Shown: piece after piece, positions 11,322 through 22,074 of the stretch
Layout: each line of letters begins with the position of its first letter
Numbering within the stretch: position 1 is the first letter of the stretch
Assembly (NCBI GenBank): GCA_036365515.1
Contig: CM070874.1
Span: 249,704,430-249,768,429 of the forward strand
DNA: 64,000 bases
Reading direction: 5' to 3'
Origin: Torymus aiolomorphi
Lineage: Eukaryota > Arthropoda > Insecta > Hymenoptera > Torymidae
The notes under the pieces: generated by a model
Told to the model about the DNA's origin: nothing
Databases searched by the model: none
Seen by the model: only the letters and a program-made list of their open reading frames with translations
Program-made: the position numbers and the translations under genes

Positions 11322-14300
11322 TTAAATGCAAAATGCGTCGACTCGATTTTTCCTGTCCCGTTTGAGAATGTTAGGGACGAACTTTACGCGCTTCGGTTGA
11401 GGTAAAGGAGGTTGAGTGGAAGGGACGGGTTGAGTTGTATGTCCGTCGGTGGGAGGGGTGAGAGGTCTAGGTGAAACGGTTGGTGTCGGGTGCTGTGAGG
11501 GCTTGAGAATGCCCGAAGGCTTCGGCGTGTCCTGCACTGTGATTGAAGAGAGAGGGGTGATTGGTTCAGGAGCATCGTCCTGGGAGCCATCAGGGTCCTC
11601 TTGCAGGGTGAATGCAGGCTTTAACCGTTCGATGCTTACCGTATTGGTTCTGCCGCTGACTTCGACGTTGAAGGTGTGATTCTCCTTGTTGCGAGAGATC
11701 ACTTTGTGTGGGCCAGTGTACGGCCGTGTCAAGGCAGGTCTGATTGCCTTTTCTTGCAGCCAGACGTGTGTGCATGTGTCTAGGCCTTGGTGAAGAAAAG
11801 GTTTGGTTGCGGTCTTGTGACTAACTGGGACAGGTTTCAGCTGTCGCATGAACTCGCGAAATTCGTTATGAAACGAGCGAACGTCCGGTTCCTCCGCTGT
11901 AAAGGGCGAGAAGTCACCAGGGATTCGCATAGGTTTGCCGAACACCAGGTCGGCTGGGCTAGCATCTGTGTCCAGGCGGACGCGCGTGCGCAATCCTAGC
12001 ATGACTGTAGGTAGTAGAGCAACCCACTCCTGATTGTTGCCGTGACATGTGAGGGCTGTTTTGATATCCCTGTGTAGGCGTTCCACCATGCCGTTGGATG
12101 CAGGGTAGTAGGAGGTGGTTCTGACTCTGCTGATGCCTAGAACCGATAAGAGTTCCAAAAATAGTCTGGATTCGAACTGAGCACCCTGATCCGTGGTGAT
12201 CGTGGTTGGTGCGCCGTAGCGGCAAATCCAGTTGTTGTAAAATGCACGTGCTACCGTGGGTGCTGTCGTGTCTGCAATTGGAATGGCCTCGGGCCATCTC
12301 GAGTAACGATCGATGATGGTGAGGACGTGACTGAAACCTTGGCTGTTGGCAAAAGGTCCAACGAGATCCAAGTGTAGGTGATCGAATCTGACATCCGGAG
12401 TGACGAAGTGCTTGGGCAAGAATTTGTTGTGTCTTGTAACTTTAGATTGTTGACAAGCCACACACGTTTTGCACCAAGAGGCGATGTCGTGGCTCATGTT
12501 CGGCCAAACATATTGTTGGTGTATGAAGCGAGTTGTGACCTTCGCTCCAGGGTGTGACAGTGAGTGAAAACTGTCGAAGACTGTTCTCCGTAGTTTTTCG
12601 GGTACGTACGGCCGAATGGAATCTTCGTAGAAATCACAGTAGAACGGCGTGTGATCAGGGCCCCATGTGAGCTTGCGAAGCTTAAGAGGGTGATCCGCAG
12701 TGCTTAGAATTTCCTTGAGTTGTTCGTCGTCCATTTGCTCCCGACAGAGCTGTGCTGGATCGAAGAACGTTGGAAGTCTGAAGGCGTCTATGTTTGCGAG
12801 GACTTTTCTGACTTGAGGGTCAGTTAGAAGTTCGGAATCGCTCCAGTCGAAGAGTGTGGGAGAGGTGAAAGTGTTGATTCTGGATGAGATATCCGCAACA
12901 TCATTCTCTTCGCCTGGGATGTAGCAAATCTCCGTGTTGAACTGGGCGATGTAGGATAACCTGGGTGAGCGAATGGCTGGCATCTTGTCCGAATTTTGCT
13001 GCAAAGCATAGACTAACGGTTTGTGGTCCGTGTAGGTCTTGAATTCTGCGCCTTCAAGGTAGTAGTGAAAGTGACGAATCGCCTCGTAAATGGCTGTGAG
13101 CTCCCTGTCGTAGGTGGAATATTTCTTTTGCGCAGGTGTAAAGAGCTGCGAAAAGAATCCTAAGGGTTCCCACAGGTCGCCTGAGCGTTGCTCGAGGGCT
13201 ACTCCCATTTTAGTATCTGAGGTGTCTGTTTTGAGACGTAAATCTGCGTTTTCGCTTGGGAAGGCGAAGAGCGCGAGATTGGCAACGTCATCTTTGCATT
13301 TCTGAAATGCAGATTTGACTTCATCAGTCCAGGGGACTGGACGCTTGTCCTTTTTCTTGGCACCTTTCAGAAATTCGTTGAGAGGACGCTGCGTGTCGGC
13401 TGCATTAGCTAGCAGGCGCCTGTAACTGTTCACAAGACCTAGGAATCTGCGCAATACTTGGATGGTCTGTGGTAAGGTGCATTCTTGAATCACTTTGACC
13501 TTCTCTGGGTTGGGCTTGAAGCCATTTGGAGTGATGAGATGACCCAGGAAGACCAGTTCTGTGACGCCGAACTTGCATTTTTCTACGTTGACTTGCAGTT
13601 CATAATCGTTGAGGCGTGACAGTACCAAGTCAAGGTGTTGTTTGTGTTCCTCTTCTGAAGAGGAGGCGATCAGAAAGTCGTCTAAGTAGACGAACACGAA
13701 GTCTAGGTCACCCAACGCCGAATTGATGTAGCGCTGAAAAGTCTGCGAGGCATTACGAAATCCGAATGTCATGAGTGGAAATTCGTAAAGTCCAAAAGGT
13801 GTAATAACAGCCGTCTTGGGCACATCTTCCGGAGCTACCGGTATCTGGTGATAGGCTTGGCGAAGATCCAAGGCTGAAAGGATGTTCTTGCCGTGTAGCA
13901 ATGTCATGCAGTCGTGCATGTGCGGAATTGGGTAGCGGTCCGGAACTGTGACGGTGTTGAGCTTGCGGTAGTCACCGCATGGCCGCCATTTGCCATTCTT
14001 TTTTGGTTCCATATGTAATGGACTGGCCCAAGGACTGCTTGAGGGACGATAGATGCCCAGCTCGCACCATTTACCGAATTCGGCTTTTGCTGCCTTCAGT
14101 TTAGCGGGTGAGAGACGTCGAGCGCTCTGCGAGACTGGTGGTCCTGTCGTCAGTGTATGGTGAAATACTTCCCGTTTTTTGACAGCTCGAAATTGAGCTG
14201 GTCCAAAAACGTTGGGATATTTGTTGATGATAGAGGCGTATGGGTGTTGCGGAGTCAGAAACGAGATCTGGAATGGTTGCACTGCTTTGACGAACGCAGG

Positions 14301-14676
14301 TGCATGTGTGCACTGGTTGCCCTCTATTAATCTCTTGAGTCTGAGATCAGGTAAGAGGTGATAGTGCGTGAGCAGGTCGGCTCCGATTATGGAATGAGGA
14401 ACATCCGCTACGGTAAAATTCCAAGTGAGCCTGTAAGGTTGGCCTATGTCTATCTGAAGGCGTGCGACGCCGAAGACGTCTATCGTGGATCCGTTAACGG
14501 CGTATAGTTTTACTTCAGCTGGGCCTTCTTGCCAGCCTTTAGGTTTCGGGATGACCGAGATGTCGGCACCCGTGTCGATTAAGAAAACTTCACCGGAGAG
14601 TTTATCTTTAACGTGGAGACGTGCAGTAATGCCTGTCCAGCTGTCAGTCTCCGCCACAGCAGGTTGCTCTAGTTTC
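11322..14676 (-). CDS. Gypsy-2 pol: protease, reverse transcriptase, RNase H, integrase
   Basis: This is an uninterrupted frame of about 1,115 codons, entered by frameshift from gag. Residues are numbered from the GTG codon at 14657. The aspartic protease has DTGA at 28-31. Reverse transcriptase has SALDLRQAY (Asp 264) and YLDD at 324-327. RNase H with TYTDHKP spans about 470-600. The integrase zinc domain H-H-C-C is at about 698-735. The integrase core has Asp 764, Asp 823 and Glu 859, the classic D-D-35-E spacing. A Pro-rich tail of about 120 residues ends the protein. All catalytic residues are present, so this copy may still make active enzymes. Domain order (integrase after RNase H) marks Ty3/gypsy. 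The absence of an ATG near the start fits translation only as a gag-pol fusion. Confidence 0.95.
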
Positions 14677-16171
14677 CCTGACTGGCCGGAGCGTCAGGAT
14701 TCAGGATTCTATACTCCTGACCGGGTCCACGTTTCCAATTGCACGGGAGGCGACAGTTGCGTGCCTCTGTGCCGAACTTGTGGTGGAATCGGCAAAAGCC
14801 TTTTTTGTTGTCACGTGAGCCAGACGACGATCTAGAGGGCGAAGAGTTGCGCTTGTTTCTGGACTTGGAGCGTGAGCGTTGATTTTGTCCAGGGTGGTCG
14901 CGTAACTCGCGAATGGCCGCTATGATTTGGGCAAAACCTTCCTCCATCGAGGGAGGCGCTGGGCTGTGTGTGTTCAGAGCGTTGATGTTGTGCGACTGTT
15001 GAAGGACATCATGAGCCATGTCCGCACTTTTGAGGAGCTCTGATTCTTCTTTGTAGTTCATGACCATGACTTGAACTTGCGCTGGGAGACGAGTTCGCCA
15101 TAGAGAGATGACGGTGTCTCTGGGTACGCGTCCTTGCGCTAGGCTCAGCATTTCGGCTAGAAAATCCGAAGGTCGTTTGGTGCCCATTTCTATGTTCTTG
15201 CAGAGTTTGTCCAGTTGTTGTTCTGGAGTTTCTGAATATCTCTCTGTTAGGATCTTTTTGAGAGAATCGTACTTGTGACCTCTAACAAGCGTGTTGAGTT
15301 TAAATTGCAACTCACGGTGAATATCTTGGGTGAGATATCTGCCTACAAAGTTGAATTTGGCTTCGTCTTCGGTGACGTTGTGTGCCATAAATAGGTCTTC
15401 TAATTGTTTGAACCAGCCTTGTGGGTCGTATCTGTAGAAATTCCAGAACTGAAGGTGTCTGGTGTTGACGAAGACTGAAGTGTTGGGACCTTGAGGATGC
15501 GTCGAGGTTCCTTGCACCAGGTTGAGTGTAAAGGTATATCCGGTCGAAGGGATCGAGCCGGTAGCCACATCTGGCCAAGGATATGACTGATAGATAGACA
15601 TTCCAGTCGCAAAAGAGTGAGACGGGTTGTAACCTGTCGACGAAATGCTCGTGGGCAAGCTCTGTGACACGCTGAGGCGGTTGCTGTAGCTAGACGTTGC
15701 CGTGGTGGTCAGAGCCGGTGACGCTGAGACTGTAGACGCTTGCGATGAGATCGTGACAGGCGCAGGCATTGTTAAGGGGAATTGGTTACCCGGAGCCTGG
15801 TTTGGGTGATGTCCTCCTTGCGAAAAGGTGAGGTGCTCTTTTATGACTTTCATGAGCTCATCTAGCTTGCGGTCGATTCGCTCATCCACCGCGTTTATTA
15901 GGTCGCCCGTGGTGTGTGAGGTTTGGTTGAGGCCAAAGTTGAATTGGTTCCCTCCAGCCGCCAAGTTGTTAGCGTTGGGCGTGCCGAAGGTGAACACCGA
16001 GGACGTGGTTGGTGGTGCTGGTTGATTCTGCGAGGTTGCAGAAAAAGATGCTCCTGTCATTGTGTTGGTTGGCGAAGTTTGTGTGGGTGTGTCGCCGCTC
16101 GACGAGGAGACTTGGTTAGACGTCTGTTGGTTGGCTGGACTATTTTTATTCACAGGCGAGTGCTCAACCAT
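14669..16171 (-). CDS. Gypsy-2 gag
   Basis: It is 500 codons from a good ATG at 16171. The N-terminal 250 residues are Ser/Thr/Gln/Pro-rich and low in complexity. The capsid-like part runs from about 255 to 400, with [24 protein letters not shown] and [12 protein letters not shown], matching the retrotransposon gag family. A basic Ser/Arg stretch ([13 protein letters not shown]) follows, then a short C/H segment, [18 protein letters not shown], in the nucleocapsid position. Its spacing is unusual for a CCHC knuckle. The stop TAG at 14669-14671 overlaps a slippery heptamer, so pol is read by -1 frameshift. Confidence 0.92.
   Translation of the reverse strand: MVEHSPVNKNSPANQQTSNQVSSSSGDTPTQTSPTNTMTGASFSATSQNQPAPPTTSSVFTFGTPNANNLAAGGNQFNFGLNQTSHTTGDLINAVDERIDRKLDELMKVIKEHLTFSQGGHHPNQAPGNQFPLTMPAPVTISSQASTVSASPALTTTATSSYSNRLSVSQSLPTSISSTGYNPSHSFATGMSIYQSYPWPDVATGSIPSTGYTFTLNLVQGTSTHPQGPNTSVFVNTRHLQFWNFYRYDPQGWFKQLEDLFMAHNVTEDEAKFNFVGRYLTQDIHRELQFKLNTLVRGHKYDSLKKILTERYSETPEQQLDKLCKNIEMGTKRPSDFLAEMLSLAQGRVPRDTVISLWRTRLPAQVQVMVMNYKEESELLKSADMAHDVLQQSHNINALNTHSPAPPSMEEGFAQIIAAIRELRDHPGQNQRSRSKSRNKRNSSPSRSSSGSRDNKKGFCRFHHKFGTEARNCRLPCNWKRGPGQEYRILNPDAPASQGN
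14672..14678 (-). promoter_or_regulatory. -1 ribosomal frameshift heptamer GGGAAAC at the gag stop
   Basis: On the minus strand the gag frame reads G GGA AAC TAG. This is a canonical X XXY YYZ slippery heptamer ending immediately at the gag stop codon. Slipping back one base gives GGG AAA CTA, which is exactly the pol frame, open through the protease. I did not find a clear strong downstream pseudoknot by eye. Confidence 0.85.
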
Positions 16172-16704
16172 GTTTGCGGATAAAAGAGCTCTTCTTGCAC
16201 TACGGGTGGTGCAGGAGGGTAGGATGGGGTAATGTGAAGTTGGATCTTGTAAGGCTTTTATTTTAGTTCCCGATTGCTCATTTACGAGAAAATGCAGAAA
16301 TCCGTGGAATGAGGTTGATACGGTGCCTAAAATTGCCTTACGCCGCTGCGTATTACAAAGTCCTAGATAGTGCTCGCAGGCACATACAATAATTTAATAA
16401 ACTAAACCTAAGCTAAAGCTTAAAACTAAATCACGTGTTTTTTGTTATTTCATAAATGTCGTGGCGCGGACGAAGGCAATACTTGATTACAAGGAGAGTG
16501 CTGTTTCCCCTGCGTGAGTCGCTGCTCAAAGGAGAGGGAAACAACAGCTCCGCCTCGACGACAGCATTGACGCAAGAGAAGGATTGATTGCGGACGCGTG
16601 CTGCGAGCCGACACAATGCTGATTGTAAGGGAGAGCGCCGCCTCCCTTCGCGCGAGTCACCGCTCGAAAAAAAAAGGGGGGAAACAAACTCTCCTGTACC
16701 GGCA

Positions 16705-17422
16705 CACACTGGGGCCATACGGATTTTTTGGTTCAAAACCACCTAGAGATCGCAATTCTCAACGGAATCTGTAATTTTTGCTTAGGAACATTCGTTATCA
16801 AATATCGAAGAGCCCTACGAAGCCTGATTTTCCAAAAAATTAACCTATAAATCTAAGGAGTCATATAATCCTATCACATCAACCAATCAATTCAATTTTT
16901 GACCTGCAAATCCCAAAAATACGATAAACCTTTAATTTGTAAGCCCTTTACTCGTGAACTCTTGATCTTTGATCCAGTAAGCCATGCACTCATAAACTCT
17001 AAACCTATAAGCCCTAACCTCATAAGTCTTAAGGGGGTCTTACACCTAGTGGCTTCTGAGGCCAAAATCAGCTATAAAAAAGAGAAAAATGTTATTTAAA
17101 CCACATACAATGTATATCCTAAAAATATACACTCTTTCCGACAGAATGGCCCAAGACTTAATCTGTAGACCAATTTTATGAATCAAGGTTAAGAGAGCAT
17201 GTGTCAAGGACTTATAAATTGAAATTTTATAGCATTTTTGGGAATCACAAGTGTAAATTTTGGTGTTATAGGTTATAAATTAGGTTTATAGGTTCATATT
17301 TTCAAAATTAGGCTTCGTAGCGGTCTTTGGTATTTTGTCACAAAAGCTCCTGTTTTTAAATTTTCAAATTCGGTTGAGAATTATGACCTCTAGGTGATTT
17401 TGAACCTTTCGGCCCCAGTGTG
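16705..17422. mobile_element. 718-bp TIR element (MITE) with CGGCA duplication
   Basis: The termini are CACACTGGGGCC and its exact complement. The inverted similarity continues for about 120 bp (AACCACCTAGAGATC against AATCACCTAGAGGTC, and CTACGAAGCCT on both sides). CGGCA at 16700-16704 and 17423-17427 is a 5-bp target duplication. The interior is AT-rich with no ORF. A 5-bp GC-rich duplication and CAC start would suit a Transib-like or CMC-like transposase, but the family is not settled. Confidence 0.85.
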
Positions 17423-18009
17423 CGGCAGTCGCGCTGACGCAAGAAAAGATTTGCGAAATAGTCTCACTAGATAATGCGTTAGTTCGCTGCAGACGCGGAA
17501 GTGCGGAATGCAAGTTTCGGGAAATACTCTAAAAGAAGTCTTTGGAAGCGACCTAGCGTGAGAGCGAGTTTGAAAAACGGCCGCCAAGATGGCCGTCAAG
17601 TTCTTGGAACGCGTGGACGTTGCGCGCGAATTCCGAGAATTCAAGATTGCACGAGGCGCAAGTGCACCGCGATGCGCGTTGCTATCTTTGTCGGTCGCAC
17701 ACTAGCTTTTGCTCGCATGCGTACCTGTACGCAATGCTGAAGTCGTTGCTTATATCGAAAGCGATGTGTCAATTGTTGCTGGGCAGCTTTGTTGCTCCAC
17801 GGGTGCGGTAAAAGGCGCCGGTGACGGTGGCTTCACGCAAAGCCGCACCCGGAGGTCTGCTTTGCTGCTAGTTGAAGTGACGTTGAATGCAGCGGCGATG
17901 CGATGAAAAGGCGCCGGTGACGGTGGCTTCACGCAAGAGTTCTCGCTGCTCCCCGTTGACTTAGTAAGGAGGAGTGATTTTGATGATGGCTTGCATCGTT
18001 CAGAGAATG

Positions 18010-18210
18010 TCTGTGTGCGCCGGCGTGCCTGCACGCACACGACGTAGTTCGACAAAGGTCGAATTTCCCGGTATACGCCGGCGTGCCTGCACGCATACGG
18101 GAAGTGTGGCAAAAGGTTGTGGCCTTTTGCGCAATCCCCACGTTTCTCGAGAGAAGACGTGGAGAACTGAAGAGAAAATCTGTGTGCGCTGGCGTGCCTG
18201 CACGCACACA
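18010..18210. repeat. Three hairpin units in the Gypsy-2 leader
   Basis: Units lie at about 18012-18039, 18071-18098 and 18183-18209. Each has outer arms GTGTGC and GCACAC (GTATAC and GCATAC in the second) around GCCGGC and an inner stem GTGC-CT-GCAC. One outer pair changes together, G-C to A-T, in the middle unit. The units are spaced 60-110 bp apart and lie close to the 5' LTR and primer-binding site. Confidence 0.65.
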
Positions 18211-18327
18211 GAGAGCAAGTCGGGCACGAGCGGACTTGTTGCTGCCCGATGCTGTGAGAGCGAGCTTGTTACGACGCGTTGCTCTGCCGCAGCCAGAGAG
18301 GCACACTGAAGGTCGCGCAGGCGAAGC

Positions 18328-18345
18328 TCCAAGTCGGGGTCACCA
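18328..18345 (-). other. Gypsy-2 primer-binding site
   Basis: On the minus strand the LTR end CTTCCTACA is followed after one base by TGGTGACCCCGACTTGGA. It begins with TGG, the complement of the CCA end of a tRNA. I cannot name the tRNA with confidence. Confidence 0.75.
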
Positions 18346-18346
18346 A

Positions 18347-18555
18347 TGTAGGAAGTGGTGAGGTGAGGTGAATGATATAGACACTACTTCCTACTGAAAT
18401 CTTTATTCTCTCTCTCTCTCTCTGGCGTGGTCCGACTGGAACAGTGGTCGGAGCGGAACTGAGCGGCGACGTCGGCGGCGCTCGCTCGCAGCATGGCTGC
18501 TTTCTCTCTCTCTACAGCACTATCAAGTCCCGCCACCTATCGGTGGGGGCCTACA
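18347..18555 (-). repeat. Gypsy-2 5' LTR (short form)
   Basis: At 209 bp, it is collinear with the ends of the 3' LTR but lacks its middle block of about 370 bp. The differences in the shared parts are few, mostly CT-repeat length and single substitutions, indicating recent insertion. Confidence 0.85.
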
Positions 18556-19100
18556 AGTATGCTTTAAGAATTTTAAAATATTTGTATTTGACTAAAGATT
18601 TAAAATTAAGTTATAAGAAAAATGAAAAGGTAGATATTCTTGAATGTTATGTCGATGCAGAGTGGGCAGGAGATAGTATAGACAGGAAATCGACAACTGG
18701 ATATATTGTGAAGTTATTCGGAAATGTGATTCATTGGAAATCGAGAAAACAGGGAAGCGTGACGAAGTCTTCGACAGCTGCAGAATATGTAGCACTGTCA
18801 GAAGCAGTAAGCGAAATTTTGTTAATTAAGGATTTGTTAGGTGATTTTAATATAGAGATTGATAAACCAATGAATATATTTGAGGATAATTCTGATGCTG
18901 TTAGTATTGCAAGATTTGGAAATTTTACTAAGCGATCAAAGTACATCGAAGTACACTATCATTTTGTTAATGAAAATTATGAAAAGGGTTTGATTGATAT
19001 TGTGAAAGTTGATTCAGAACAAAATTTAGCAGATATGTTAACGAAGGCTCTTGGTAAACTAAGATTTAAAAAGTTGCAAAAATTATTGAATTTAATGTAA
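18556..19100 (+). pseudogene. Copia RNase H, continuation after Gypsy-2
   Basis: The frame resumes exactly where it was cut at 10379, sharing the AGTA duplication. It reads YALRILKYLYLTKDL, then YVDAEWAGDSIDRKSTTGY (first catalytic Asp), AAEYVALSEAVSE (Glu), IFEDNSDAVSIA (Asp) and VDSEQNLADMLTKAL, the copia C-terminus. It stops with TAA at 19098-19100. No stop interrupts this part. Confidence 0.92.
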
Positions 19101-19134
19101 AGAATATTGCGAGAAACATAAATGTAAGGAGGCG

Positions 19135-19397
19135 TGTTAGAATATAAGGTACATTTATGTCGGCTCATGAGAGAGAATGAATACGCAGCGCCATCTCGCG
19201 TATAGGGAGTAGCAAGCTAGCGAGAGCGAGCGGCCGAAGCGGAAGCTCACTCGGCTGTCGTCCTCCGTCGTGAACGGTTGTAAAGTTAGAGAGAGAGCTG
19301 TACTGAAGTTACTAAGTATTAATAAACATTGTTACTGTTCTATTTGAGAGTGGCTTATTTAAAGAAGCCCTGTGTCCAACCCTTTAATATTTTAACA
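19135..19397 (+). repeat. Copia 3' LTR
   Basis: It begins TGTTAGAATATAAGG right after a purine tract AAGGAGGCG (19126-19134) and ends ATTTTAACA. AATAAA at about 19321 would serve polyadenylation. The 5' partner is absent. The base run CTTAC follows, but without a left copy no target duplication can be checked. Confidence 0.85.
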
Positions 19398-21541
19398 CTT
19401 ACATCTTCCGGGCGCTACAAAAGCCCTGTTTTCCACTGTTCACCAAGGCGGCACGTCGTGGATTCGAGTAGTCTCGTCGCCCTTTCATCCGCAGCTCCAA
19501 GACGTTTCTTGACGCATATTCCCTCCGCCTCGAGCTTAAAATATTCCTCCACCATATCATATAGTTCCATGTCTATTTTTCGCCTCTCAGGATTCATTTC
19601 CCTTATCTTCGATGTTTGCTCTTCTAGAGTTAGAAGGGTGAGTCCCTGCGAAGTAACTGCAGTTCTGTCTTCTCTTCCATGGAGGGCACGTGACGCTGCT
19701 GGAGCATCTCGCTCTCCCACTCTCGACTCTAAAACCCCGACTAAGTCGACGTTATCTTGCCCCAGCAATACTGTCGGTTGCGCGTTATCATAGGTCGCGA
19801 GATCGATATTGCCTAGGTGCGGGTGGGATCGGATATCCATTGGCGTGACGGTCTGTCGAGGTAAGCGTAGATCCTGAACCGCGAAGACGTTTCGTAGGGG
19901 ATACTTTGGTCGTTCGGTGGTACCCTGTATTTGGCACAAAAGCCTTTTACTTAGGTACACGATTCCATCGTCGCCGCTTATTCCTTTCAAACTCAGGCGC
20001 GTCGGCTCACCAGTTACCCCAATCCGATTCGTGATTTTTTCATCGATCAAGGATACGGTCGATCCATTATCTATCAAGGCGTACGTATGTAACGAAACTG
20101 TAGAACCACACAACCTGACGGGCAAAATTTTCAGGAAGACGCTCTCCCGGCGGCCTAGTCACATTTGGGACCCTCCGGCGGCGGAATCACGGTCGTTCCC
20201 TCTTTTTCGGTCACACAGGGCGGTTCAATCGCCGCGCACTGGTTTACGTGCAATAGCGAATGGTGCGATTTTCTACAATCGCGAACCGGGCACATTGCAG
20301 CTCGGCAAGAAAATTTTCGGTGTTTGCCGTTCAGGCATTTAAAACATATTCCTTTATCTCTGGCGCAGTCCCAGCGCTTGTCTACCTCGAGACCCGCTAA
20401 TTTCCTGCAGTGAGTGGCAACGTGCCCGGTGGTTTCACAAAAGGCGCAACGTGTCGGTCCCCCATTGTCACTTGTCGTGTTAGTGCACAGTAAGGTCGCC
20501 TTCTGTAGACGATTAGTCGGTGGTATCGGATTCGTCAGGCGAGTGTTCGCAGTAGTGCAAACGCCGCTCCTCCGGGTTCGTGCCGTGCCCGCTTTACAAG
20601 CCCGTTCGGCTTCGTCTAGCAAATATCGGGCTATCGTCACGAGTCGTGGCTGGTCCGGTGGGACGGACTCAAGGTGGCAGTTGTAATTAAAGACCATCGT
20701 CTCAGGCATTTTATCGGTTATGTCGCACACGATATGGGGACTGTGTAAGTATCCCGTGTTACCTATGGCTTGAATAGCCGCAACACAATTGTTCACGGTA
20801 GTAGCAAATTTCACTAGGTCTACACGACTCGAGCTTATTCCAGGAAGGGCAAATATATCGGCGGACAACCGGTCGAGGATCTCGTCCGGGTTACTGAATC
20901 GCAGCTCTAGCACTCTCATCACTTGTTTAGCGTCGCACGCGGTCATTAACAGGGCCGCTACGGCTTCTAGCCTCTCCCATTAAACTTTTGTGTAATCGTG
21001 CAACGTTCTCTTTGTCCGTGTATTGCCCTAACTCAGTGGACAGCTCGAAGGACTGCTTGAATCTCAGCCAGTCAACGCAATCACCCGAGAAAGATGGGAG
21101 GTCCTTAAATGTCGTCAGTCTTTTAACCAAAAATTCGGCCGATTTTGACTCGTCAGCCCCGCGTGGTTCCTCGGTCGGTGCGTTTGAGCACGGGCGTACG
21201 CGATCGGGTGCGCGTAAAGCCAAAGGTCCAAGAGAAAGACCGCGGTCTTGTACCCCCCGGATATAAATCTCGCTACGCGGTTGCGCGGAGAGAGGTTCCC
21301 GCCAATCGCTCGCGTTTAATGACCGCTCCGACTCGGCAGCATACAGACGGACGATCGTTTCCAATTCAATTTCTACTCGCTCGTCAAGAGCTCTTTTTCG
21401 TGCCTTTGCTTTCTCTAGCGCCAGCGAAATCGGGTCGGTCGAGCGGCGTTTATATCCAACACTACTATACCGCGCAAGGTCATCGCGTGTCGTTCCGCTC
21501 TCTATCACTCTCATACCTGGATCTAGCGACGATTCCTCCAT
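19398..21541 (-). pseudogene. BEL/Pao gag, zinc knuckles, protease and start of reverse transcriptase
   Basis: On the minus strand 21541-20927 encodes gag with the DUF1759-type block DLPSFSGDCVDWLRFKQSF. 20946-20155, after a frameshift, continues with CAFCETTGHVATHC and a second Cys-rich knuckle, CFKCLNGKHRKFSC. 20125-19415, after another shift, is the DUF1758 protease with ALIDNGSTVSLI (DNG rather than DSG or DTG at the active site) and ATYDNAQPTVLLGQD. The polymerase starts with WKTGLL, then a TAG replaces the usual Trp. The rest is cut off by the copia LTR at 19397. Gag assembles particles, and the protease matures them. ATG at 21541 is the likely gag start, but the frame is open upstream. 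Confidence 0.85.
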
Positions 21542-21575
21542 TAATCCGTAGGCTGAGGGTCGTGGACCTCTTCTA

Positions 21576-21600
21576 GAATAGAATAGAATAGAATAGAATA
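21576..21600 (-). repeat. Pentanucleotide LINE tail (AATAG)5
   Basis: Five tandem copies of AATAG on plus, or CTATT on the element strand, lie directly after its 3' UTR. Short tandem tails are left by target-primed reverse transcription in CR1/I-type LINEs. Confidence 0.85.
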
Positions 21601-22074
21601 GTTTTTATTTGTAAATTACAAAATAATTAAGTTACAGTCTACCATCCGGCATTCGCCCAGGCTCATGTCTGTGAGACGGGGAAAACCCAATAGGCAAACC
21701 ACGTGGGATAAATCCTATTAGGAAAACCCGCCTCAGGATGGTTCAAAGTATTGAACATAATTAACATTTGTGTACATTATATCGCAATCGTATAATCATC
21801 ACAAACATAGTCAGTGGCAATCACCAAGTCACGAAGTATCACATAATTGAACTTAGTTATTCTTCAATCTAGAGATTACAGATTGAATTCATCACATTGC
21901 TTTATTCATACGATGTACGTCAGAAGATTAATCACAAAACGATTTTAGTACTGTTATAAAAATAGCAGTACAAGTCTATATTCTATTTACACATATATAC
22001 AGTCGACATCGCATGACCTTTGCATCAAGTACCTCCTAAACGCCGCTTTGAATTTACTCGCCGAGAAAACATTC

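Larger units (their letters stand above)
16172..18346 (-). other. Gypsy-2 5' leader with MITE and repeated hairpins
   Basis: This is the stretch of about 2.2 kb between the 5' LTR and gag. It has no gene. It holds an inverted-repeat element at 16705-17422, a repeated block containing GGCGCCGGTGACGGTGGCTT (17811-17839 and 17910-17938), and three hairpin-forming units at 18010-18210. Short open frames here are Cys/Arg-rich products of the repeats. A leader of this kind would carry packaging or translation signals, but that is inference. Confidence 0.7.
10380..18555 (-). mobile_element. Gypsy-2: nearly intact Ty3/gypsy retrotransposon
   Basis: Its LTRs at 10380-11014 and 18347-18555 both begin TGTAGGCCCCC and end CTTCCTACA on the minus strand. 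AGTA at 10376-10379 and 18556-18559 is the target duplication. Between them lie a leader, a complete gag (14669-16171) and a complete pol (11322 to about 14676) without internal stops. A primer-binding site and a polypurine tract sit at the LTR edges. There is no envelope ORF. It is the youngest retroelement in the nest and looks potentially functional apart from the insertion in its leader. Confidence 0.9.
7128..19397 (+). mobile_element. Ty1/copia retrotransposon, 5' end deleted, split by Gypsy-2
   Basis: It has copia order gag, protease, integrase, reverse transcriptase and RNase H on the plus strand, with a 3' LTR at 19135-19397. No 5' LTR exists. The element begins abruptly in gag at about 7137, directly beside a broken BEL/Pao polymerase. 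This suggests one deletion removed the copia 5' LTR, the start of gag and about 1 kb of BEL/Pao RT. RNase H is interrupted at 10380 by Gypsy-2 and resumes in frame at 18556. Stops at several points make it non-autonomous. Confidence 0.88.

Noticed and set aside
11449..16183. Plus-strand frames opposite Gypsy-2 gag and pol
   Set aside because: They are shadows of the long minus-strand genes and lack domains.
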